DNA of 64,000 bases from Sarcocystis neurona. Lineage: Eukaryota > Apicomplexa > Conoidasida > Eucoccidiorida > Sarcocystidae. The notes beneath the pieces were generated by a model. The model was not told where the DNA came from. It saw only the letters and a program-made list of their open reading frames with translations, and did no database searches. The position numbers were made by a program, and so were the translations under genes. Shown in pieces: positions 49,737 to 60,429 of this stretch (position 1 is its first letter; the number at the start of each line of letters is the position of its first letter). The stretch spans positions 1,574,843-1,638,842 of the forward strand of contig KL647295.1 of NCBI GenBank assembly GCA_000727475.1. Direction: 5' to 3'.

Positions 49737-51579
49737 CTATTGATCAAACAGCGCCTGCAGCGCCTGTGCAAAGTGGGACGCTGTGAGGCTCGCCATTTCA
49801 TACTGCTCCTTCTGTGTAGCTGCTTCGATAAAGCGCGGAGGCATCGTTAAAGATCGAACCTGCACGCAAGGTTTATACACACCGGGCACAGTCCTATGTG
49901 TTCAAGCTATCTCGAGAATATACGCACAGTCACGTATATATACATACGTATGCGCACACCTGCACACATTTTGTATACATATATATATATACATATATAT
50001 ATATATACACGGGCAGATAGACACATACGTGTGTATTCGTAAAACCGCCCGTATCGACAAGCGCGTGCAAATGTGGACACACGCACGCCTGTACACAAAG
50101 GGAAGTACACGCATACTCAGAGACACACACGCGTATAAAGAGTGGGACACACCAGTGTGTGTGGAAGGCAGACGCATGCTCCTGCCTTTATATGTTTGCC
50201 TCCACACGTGTGTCAGCGTCACCTTGTACACACACACACGTCACGTGGTACAGCTCCCTGAGTACGACGCTACGCGTGCCCACCCGACGCCTGTTATTGC
50301 GGTACGCAGGCTTATTTATATACGCATATACATATATATATATATGTATATACGTATATATCCGTGTACACGCTTTAATGCGTATATGGGTGTGTTAAGG
50401 AACAAGAAACAGGTAGTCCTACTGTGTGTCTCCCCTTCCTCTTCTCGCTGTGTAACAGTGTGTGCGTATGCCTATACATATATATGTATATAATGTACAT
50501 CCATATCCAGCGGTGCATTTGACTGTAGACGGCTCCAAGAACATCACACCGTACACCCTGCACACAATACCACGGGTATAAATCCAGCGCACCTTGAGTT
50601 TTCCGTTGTCCAGCAGGCCGTCGTCCGCGAGAGCCTTGAGCACGTGAGCGCCAAATCCTCCTACACTTCCTTCTTCGACGATGACGAGCCCTTCGTGTTC
50701 CGCTGCAAGTGCATGCAGCAGCTGCTTGTCGAGTGGCTGCAAGAAACGAGCATCCGCTACAGTGACGCCCACATCCTGCTGCGGTGCTGCTGCGCACGCC
50801 TGCAGCTCTGCTGGTGCTACTGCAGCTGCTCGTGAATAACGCGGATCGGCGGGATCCAAAGACCCCCCCGAAGGCGGCGGCATGGAGCGGCCGGCCGCAC
50901 CGGCGGGTTCACTCGGTGGGGAAGCAGCAGGTGTTGAGCAAGGTGACGCTTCCTGCTGAATGGAAGTCGCTGCGGTTGTCGTTCTCTCTGCTGCTGCTGG
51001 GCTGTGCTGTGTCTGTTCAGCTGCCCGCCGCCGCAGCACGCCGCGCGCAACTGCAGGCGCCGCGAGCGAAGGACCAGCTGTCACAGGCGCAGCAGCAGCG
51101 CCAGTCGCAGGAGCAGCAGCGGTATCGGAGGACACGGGACTCCCAGCAACAGCAGCAGCCGATGGCGCAACAGCAGCAGATGACGCAGCGGCAGCAGCTT
51201 CCGACAGAGAAGAACAAGGACTTCTCCCAGGAAGGGAAGAAGCACACAGTCGCAATGAAGAAGACGCCGCAGCCCGTGAATCGGCAGCCGGTGGATTCCA
51301 CGAGTCTTGAGTAGCCGTGGGCATCTGGCTCTGGCCCCGTAAAAGCAGCTGCTGCCTGTGGGCAGAGCGACTCTCCACGAGATGCGCCGCGTTCACTGCC
51401 TCCAGCAGCCGCGTCCCCAGCGAAAGAATTGCTGCCTGCGTGCATACATACATACATACACATACACACACACACACACTTGCACATACATACGCACACA
51501 CATGCACGCATACACATACGCATACATATACACATACACACATGTATGCATACATACATACATACATACGTACACACAC

Positions 51580-51612
<33 letters not shown>

Positions 51613-53124
51613 TCGGCTGGCACCTCGTTGAGAATGTATGTGTCTGTGTTACAGCGGTGTAAGCGTATTCACACACACGTGCTGAGAGTACACATGTGCA
51701 CAGCGTATGCCTGCGTCTATAGCTATACATGTGTGTGTATATATATATGCCCATTTGTAGGTAGACACAGAAATGTTCGCCGGCGCCGTGGGGTCGTCCA
51801 CACTAGGAAACTAGAGAATCGTGAACATGTGGAAAGAGCCCACTACTGCTATACGTCTCGCGACAGAGATACAGAGAGCGATGCAGAGAGGCGGCGAAGC
51901 AGGCGTGTTTACACACCCCTGCGTTAGTAAAATGCACACCTGCACCACAGACGTGTAATTCATCGGAATTTACGTGCAGATGTCCCGACGGCTGTCCACG
52001 TAGGAATCCGACGCACGTACATGTCTGAGCAGATACACATACAAATAGCTAGTTGTATACAGATACAGACACATACACATATAGCCACGAACACGAATAC
52101 GTGTACACATAGGACCAGCTCTACACATATATCATTCTGTTTGTACATGTGGAGAGACAAGGACATACGTATATATATAACTGTAGAGGTATATATTCAC
52201 GCACAAACAGCGATCCATATACGCATATATAGATATATAGAGACAGAGAGACAGAGACAGATAAGCACTTACGCACATCTACAGAGTCACGTCCACCTAC
52301 AAACAGCTATATATCTAAATATATACATACATATATACATATATGTATATATGTAAATACACACATAAACCAATAATAGGCCTATATATATACATTCGTG
52401 CAGGTGGGCTGATGTAAGTTTTAGGGAAGAGCGAATTACTTTTCTCTTGCAGGTTGGATTTGCTGCCTTAACGATACGTCCTCGGCCGATAGGTAGCGGC
52501 GTTCCTCGCAGGGGCAGGGCCTTGACGTTGCCGTGTCTGCAGTCAAGAAGACAGCCGCGCATGCAGACACACACGCGCGTTACAGCCCTACATATGGACG
52601 CTTAGCTATGTACACACACACACACACATATATGTGTGCATATATACTGACGCACACGGCTATATCATCAGCCGTCTCTGGACAGAGACGTAAAACATAC
52701 CCACGTGCGTCTGCATGCAGGAGTCCAGAAGTAGCGAAGCACACGCCTGCAGAGAAACGAAGCAGAGTCACCTACGGGCAGGAGCATACACATATGTTGC
52801 AGTCATATGCTCGACACATTGCATACGTATACATGTGCTGGTATGTGTCAGGAGTTCGCCAGCGCTATGTATACACACCAGCACACGTACACATGCACAT
52901 CCACACAGACGCAGTTTATAGCCTAATCTTCCTCATGACAAATACACACATACGTACATATATATATATATAATGTCTACGTAACTGTCTCTGTGTGCAT
53001 ATATATAAATATAGATTGCCAAGGGTGCTCGATATACATATGTCAGCTTCTTTACAGTCAGTCGGCACCCTGTTAACACACGTATAGACAAATGTTATCT
53101 ATCTGCGCATACATATTCAAGCAG

Positions 53125-53160
<36 letters not shown>

Positions 53161-56100
53161 CAGCGTCTATTTTCACACGTATGTATACAGCACACTGCGA
53201 TGGAGAAAGGGGAGCCTTAGACGGGGCAGGGGCTGCGCAAAGCCACTGCGAGAGAAGGGGAGGCACCGAGTTGAATCTTCTGCTGCTTTCTTTTTTTTGT
53301 GCAGCTGCGTGGCAACACACGAGCTGCCGGAAATACGGTGACACGCCGCATGTGGCCACGTGTGTCTCAGTTGACCTCCTTTCAACCACAACGCATACAT
53401 ATAGACATATATAAATACAAATGGATATATACATATATCTATCTACCAAGCGTACGTGTGTCCGTGCGAAGACGTGCAGATGTCAATGTACGTGCCTGGT
53501 CATACGCCCATATAGTTGCCACTGCGTATACGTGTGCGCATTTACACACACAAATAAAGGGATATCCTTGTCTACGTAGTTACATAGCCACATGTTTATC
53601 TTTCTGTTCATACATATCTATATTCGTCTCTCTCTATATACCTATATATACATGCGTGGGCACTGACTTCAATGTGGACACGTGAAGATTTCTCGAGTCT
53701 ACATTTGCACCTATGTCGTATATATATATATAGATATAGATGCATACACGTCATATATATATATGTACGCACCTATACAGCCATACATGTGTTTCCACAT
53801 ACGGATATAAAAAGTTTATACACGCATGCGTATTTATATTTGGACATGTATTAATGTTTACGTACACAGGCACGCCTCCTTTTGACCACTCGAGGACAGT
53901 GGTATACAGCAAGTATAAACGTGCACATACGTGGACAGGCGCCGATGTGTGTATGTATATTTGTGTAGATATACACATATACATGTATATCAAATTACAC
54001 ACATACAATTGATTGTGTGTACACGTGTATTCTTCTCTCTCTCTCTACATGTATATATATATATACATGTACATAGAAAATGAGGGACTGATAGGTACAT
54101 ACACAGACGTACAGGCACGTACACTTATGTACCTATTTCTACGTATGTATATACATACATACATATATGGACACAACTCGGTAAGTCAACATCAGCGCAG
54201 TAGGGGAGGGGAAGTGTGGTGTGGTCCTGCTGAGCGCTGCTGTGATGCCGCTGCATTTCAGGCACGCTGCTGCGTCGATACCTCGCGAACTGGTCACTGA
54301 CCTTTGTCCGCAGTGCTGCATTTAAGGCACGGCGGCCGAACGCGCAGGCTGCTGCTGTTGCTGCTCCTGCGTAGGAAGACTGCTGCGGTGGCTGCGATAG
54401 CTTCCTTCTCTGCTGGTGACTGGGCTGACACCGGTTCTGTCGAGCCGACGGTACGGCTACTGCTGCTACACGCCCGATCTGGCGCTGCTGCGCTGTTGCA
54501 TCTACCATCGCCGCTGCTGAACAGCAGGCAATTCAGCTCAGGAAGCAGCTGGCAGGCCCGCGTGTGCGTCGGTAGCGGTCCTTTCTTCTTCTGCAAGGCT
54601 ATCGTTGCTCTTGCTGCTGAACAAGCTGCTGCTCCTGCTGCTGTCGCTGCCAGGCAGTGCAGCCCCCCACTTAGCGGCGGTGGTGCTGCTGTTGCTGCCG
54701 CAGCTGCTGTTGTTGCTGTGACTGCCAGAACTGCTCCTGTCCGAGCTGCTGCTGTCTCCTTCCTGTCTCTGGGGCTGCAGCAGTGACGACGAAGTCTGCC
54801 GCTTGCGCTGCTCCTGCTGCTTACCCGAGTTTCTCCTGCAAAGTCGTGAGGCCGTAACAGGACATGCGCGGATAGCGCACGGCAGACGGCCCTGCGTCGT
54901 ACCGGTACGCCGTCTGCAGAGCAAAGACAGCAGCGAAGCATGTGCACGCGTGCCCGCCCATGCGAAGCCGGTACGGCAGAGTGTAAGCACCGAGACAGCC
55001 GCGGGCATGCATCGACCTTGGACAGAGGCAGCTGCGGGGTTGAGTCAGCAAGTCGACGCCAGTAGCTGCCTGCCCGTGGCTCACTTTGTTTCACGCAACT
55101 AACGAACGCAGGAAGCGAGACTCTGTGACTGGGCCGCTACCGGCAGAAGAAGACTGCATCTCCTCCGCAGCGGCCAGTGGACAACCCGCGCAAGTCTGTT
55201 CCCCTCCGCACCAAGACACACACACACACACACATGCAGACATATACAACACACACAGAGCCGTAGGTTCCTGCCCGCAGCTTCTCGTGAGCACGACGTT
55301 TCTGCAGCTGCTCTCCGTCACACAAAGGCGGCGACGCACACGTCAAAAAGAGAAGAGATGCAGCCGTGCCTCGCCTGCAGACGTGCCGCGCGCCTGCAGA
55401 CGTGTCGGGCGCATACTCCCCGCACGCGTGTACGGAGGGATGTCGGGCTCGCTGTGACCTGCCGTGCTGCTCTCCACGTAGAGGCATGGATGTTCTGGCG
55501 CATGCACGTGGCATACGCTGACCCCCCGCAGGTCGACCATGAAAAAGGGGCCTGGGACAGCGGTTAGCCTCGGTCCCCTCGATGACTCAGCAAGATTCAA
55601 TGGGTGACTCCTCTTCGTGAGACGGGATACGCGCCCGCGTATACACGCACAAATGGAAACGAAGAACTGGGGGCATCCCGCGTATAGTTACGCATGTACG
55701 TCTGTTTTATATACGTACTATGTATATATATATATACACGTATCTGCAGAAGATTAATACACATAGACACATGTGAATATGTCCACACATAAGATACGTG
55801 TGTCTAGAAGTAAAGGGAAATAGACACATATGCATATATGCAAATGGAGAAAGAGATAGAGAGAGATAGGGGACAAACGAATCTTTGTACTTGGTTGCGT
55901 GTACGTGGGAGTGCGTAGTACCTGTCTCATATACGTGTGTACCTACAGACGTACAGACAAATGCTCACAGCTACACATGTATATCCCTGTATACATACAT
56001 GTATGTAGTATGCATATTCATTACGCGTACATATGCATCAGCACGCACGTAATATATAAATGTACTTGGAGAGACAGAGAGAGAAGTACGCTCGGTTTTC

Positions 56101-59100
56101 TGTGTAGAACTGTACGTGGTAGCGCGATGTCTCCGAGATGATGGCGATGGTTTGAAGCAGCTCTGGGACGTCGGTAGGTGCCAGGAGAACGACTTGGGGC
56201 GAGCAGCGTAGGAAGTGCACGCGCAGATACTCGAGCGTACATATATATATATATATATACGTATACATATATGTATATGTATGTGTATAGACACACAGTC
56301 ATGAAGACGTGGGTGCCGACTCAGAGAGACAGCTGGAAGGAGGAAGAAAGGCGAAAATAACTACCTCAAGCATGTGAAGTAGCTCGAGCTCGTCGCTAGG
56401 CGCCATGAGAAGCATGTCCGGCAAGCAGCCAAGAAACGCCAGATCAAAAGCCCCGTGGTGGGTAGCTCCGTCCTGTCCCACGTACCCAGCGCGATCTACA
56501 AGAAACCTGCATGCGAACACAGAAAAAAATGGCGACAATCCCAGGCATGTACATCCTTGGGGACCGGGCAAGGAAAAAGAGAAGCCTTTGCAGTTCTGCT
56601 TGGCGACTCCTGAGAGATCTTCCCGGCTGGTCCACAAATACACACGGGAAACCTGGAACTCCGGCCTGGGAACACTGCAGTCTACGGGTGTACAGACACC
56701 GCAACAAACGCGACGAAAGGAGAGACAGAGAGGTACAGGAGAAATATCTGGTAACCCGCAGCCTTTTCTGGCAAGGTGGCACGAGTCGGCAGCCTTTAGC
56801 AGCGGTGACTGCACCAGGAAAGGAAGAGGAAGAAGTCCCTAGCAAAAAAGCAGCAGCAGTCTGCATCCCAGCGATTGAGACTTCGGCGAAGCAGCAACCG
56901 TGCAGCTCCAGCAGCACTAGCCACAGAGGATCGCAGGAATCGACATAGCAGCAGCCTAAGCAGCAGCGGAACTGGCGACCGGAACAGTTCACGCCTAGCA
57001 TCAGTGAGTATGCGAGCAGCAGCAAAAGTTCCAGCAGCAGTGAAACTTCCACCTACAGCAAATCTTCAACCAGCAGCAATTCTTGCAGCAGCAGCAAAAC
57101 TCGCGGCAACAGCAAAACTCGCGGCAACAGCAAAACTCGCGGCAACAGCAAAACTTGCGGCAACAGCAAACTGGCAGCAGCAGCGAGACTTGCAGCAGTA
57201 GCAAAACTTGCAGTAGCGGTAGCAGGGCAATCGCAGCAACTGCCCTATCTGTGAGGGAAACAGCAGAAAACGTAGGCAACACGGCGGCGCGAAGAAGTGT
57301 AAAAAGCAGCAGCAGAGTCAGCCTGTAGCGACGGTTGCTTCCACCAGCGGCAGCGCCTTGAAGAGCAGCCGTCGTAACAAGGGCAAAAGCAGCAAAGGGA
57401 CTTCACTCAGATAAGGCCGCGAGACAAGCAACAGAAAGGCAGCAGCAGGAGCTGCTGAAGGAGCAGGAAGCAGTACGAGAGGGGGCATCGCAGCACTAGC
57501 AGCAGGACAACTGCAGGCGAGGTACAGCAGTCGACAACCAGCTCGAGTAGAATGAGCAGCAGAAGAGGAAGGAGAAAGAGCAGAAGCAGACCGGCATTTG
57601 AGAGACCGGTAACACAAGCTCTATATTCGTCTACCGGACAGGAAGTTTCTGAAGGACGACGTCGTGGACGACTTGATCGTAGGCGCGTTGAAGAAAGGTG
57701 CTGTAGATCGCGCAGAACGGCTTAAGACCCTCAGCAGCCATGCCAGCAGCAAACGTGACCGCATGCTGCTCGGCAATTCCTACATCAAACAGTCTCTCTG
57801 GGTGAACATTCCCCAGCAAATGCATCCCTGTCCCCCCCGGCATTGCTGCTGTTATCGCTGCCACGCGGCTGTCAAACTTGGCCAGCTCGACGACTGCTTT
57901 AGCTGCAACGGACGTGAAGGAGCACTTACGCTCCGCAGGAGTAGAGGAAACAGCAGCAGAGGCAGCAGCAGCAGCAGCAGGCGGAGCAACAAGAACCCCC
58001 GCAGCAGATGTCACCGCAACAGTAGGCGCAGCTGTCGCAGGAGGCGCAGCAGCAGCAGCTGCAGTGCGAGAGTCGACCGCAGTACGGGCAGACGTCGTGG
58101 CGTCAGGGTCAGCAGCAGGGGACGCAGTACACCCAGCAGCCGCGTCAGCAATCCGACATGCCATCCCCGCCGCTCCACGCCGCGCAGCAGTAGCGGTAAT
58201 GCCTCTGCGGTCTCCGCTCGTCCGAGCACCTGGGTCATGTAAGTCCTGCACTCCACACCCCACACACTGCAGAAAGCTGTGCAGTGCGACGAGCTGCGCG
58301 CGCGCAAAGCAGTGGGCTCAGCAGCATCCTATCATATACCTTTTTCCTGAGAAGCGAGGAAGAAGTAGCAGCAAAAAAGCAGAAAGAGCCCCCACCCCGG
58401 CAGCAGCAAATGCAGGAGAAGCGAAGAAGACGCACCACGTGCAGTGTCGCTGGTCTGCACCGGCGCGGGCCGGAAGACTCGGTGCTTCTGAAACAACCTC
58501 CGAAGGGAAGCAGTTCTCAGGAGCGCAACAGCACTGGGAAACGCAGGAGAGAGGAGCTTCAAGCACCAGGTTAGGCATGTGCCGAGGCAGATATGTAAAC
58601 GAAAAGAGGAGCAGCAGCGGCAGCAGAACCTACGAGGTGGGCAGGTGGCAGCCCTGCGCGTACGTCTAACCGGAGAACAGCAGTGTGGCGCACTAAGCAG
58701 CACTATCACCAGCAGCAGACACCTACGCTGCAAGTACCATCATCTAAACACACACATACACACACAGACCTGCTTCACGCCTACACCTACATATGTACCT
58801 ATATATATATATATATATATGTATACACGAGTAAGTTCTACACCTGCACGTACCTATGTGCGTATATATATGTATATATATATATATATGTATATACACA
58901 CGAATAAGCTTTTGAGCTCTACACCTACACGTATACATGTATCTATATATATACGAATACATGCAGCAGCGGGTGGGGCTGGTACATCGAAGAAGCTGCG
59001 TAGAGACGCTGTCCCTGGGGTTGGATTCGTCCGCTGCACGGCGAAGAGTTCGCGCTTCTAGAAATAGCAGGCGCGTGCAACAAAATTCTCATCTCGATGG

Positions 59101-59519
59101 ATGGCTAGCAGCACTCGGACGTCGTGGTCATTTGGGGTGCACGCGCACTTTTCTGACGGTCCGTTAGTGGGGGGACGCGTGTGTAATTGCTGCTGCACTG
59201 TGCCACGTGCTGTGCTGCTGCTGCTAACGAAGATGCCCCCGCTTGGTCGTCTGCAGCACCGTTGAATTATTTTGTCTTCCCGAAACAGCCGCGCGCTACC
59301 TAGGCGGCGGCAACCCTCATATACACGCATACCCACACGTACGTACTCCTGCTTCTCTCTATCTCTACAATACAAATATACACAGACAAGCGCACACGCG
59401 TCATTCTTCTTCTCTCTCTTTCCGTATTACTTTCTATACGCATATGCATATATATATATGTGTATATGCATACGTACACTCGTGTATATTTGCTCCCGTC
59501 TCCCTGTCTCTCTGTGTCC

Positions 59520-59562
<43 letters not shown>

Positions 59563-60398
59563 CACACACACGCACACAGTCATTTCGAGAGATGGATCGC
59601 TGCCTCCTTCTTCATACTTTCCCCACACATATACACATGCACACAAATACTTCTCCTTTCTTTCTCCTTCTCTCCCTCCGTTATATATATATATATATGC
59701 GTGCCCCAGAGCTGCGGATCTGTTGTCGGTAGATTTAACGTTGCTTCCCACCTGCTCGTGGGCGAAGTACGGGACCGGTGTGAGTCAGCATGCTACTTCT
59801 CTGCTTACCTCCGGAAGAGAAGGACGTGACGCCCGCGGCTCCTGCGCGAGAGTCTGCTGCTTCTCCACTACGTGATGTTGAGGGTGCTCCTGCTGCTGCC
59901 GGATTTGCTGCTGCGGCTGCTGCTGCTGCGTCAAGATCTGCTGCTTCACGAGCACCCCGTGCGGTTGCTGCGGCTGCTGCTGCTGCTGCGTGTCGGGTTG
60001 TGGGTGATGCAGTAGCAAGTGGTGGCTCTCCGTTCGTCGCTGCCGTTCTCCGAACTGCTCCTGCTGCTGCTGCGTCTCTGCCCTCTTTTGTGGCCGCTGT
60101 AGCGACTGCTTCGCGGTGGACAGCGGAAAAAGTGAGAAGCCGGGGATGACGGCATGCATGCGATCCGAAGCAGCTAACGCAGCGGGGCACCCCTGGCCCT
60201 TCTCTGTCTTCACGTGCAGGAGCACCGGCGCTCCAACGCCGTGGACCTGTACACCCATACGCATACACATAGATATATTTATACATACATATATATATAT
60301 ATATATATACGCATACACACATTTACATGTACATATATATGTAGATATATACACATAGACACACACGTACAAAATACATAGTAAACCCGCACACGTAC

Positions 60399-60429
<31 letters not shown>

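Noticed and set aside
54304..54786. Plus-strand Ala/Leu-rich open frame of 160 codons
   Set aside because: Antisense within a DXS intron and explained by CTG triplets; no start context, splice sites or domain.
54864..54913. Shorter version of the DXS RYPR exon ending at an AT|GTCCTG donor
   Set aside because: It fits in phase, but the donor is poor. A strong GTAAGC donor in the same phase lies at 54824, adding 13 residues, so the longer exon is preferred.
57085..57180. Regularly spaced repeats considered as a CRISPR-like array
   Set aside because: The units are contiguous with no unique spacers, and the genome is eukaryotic; it is a simple 18 bp tandem repeat.
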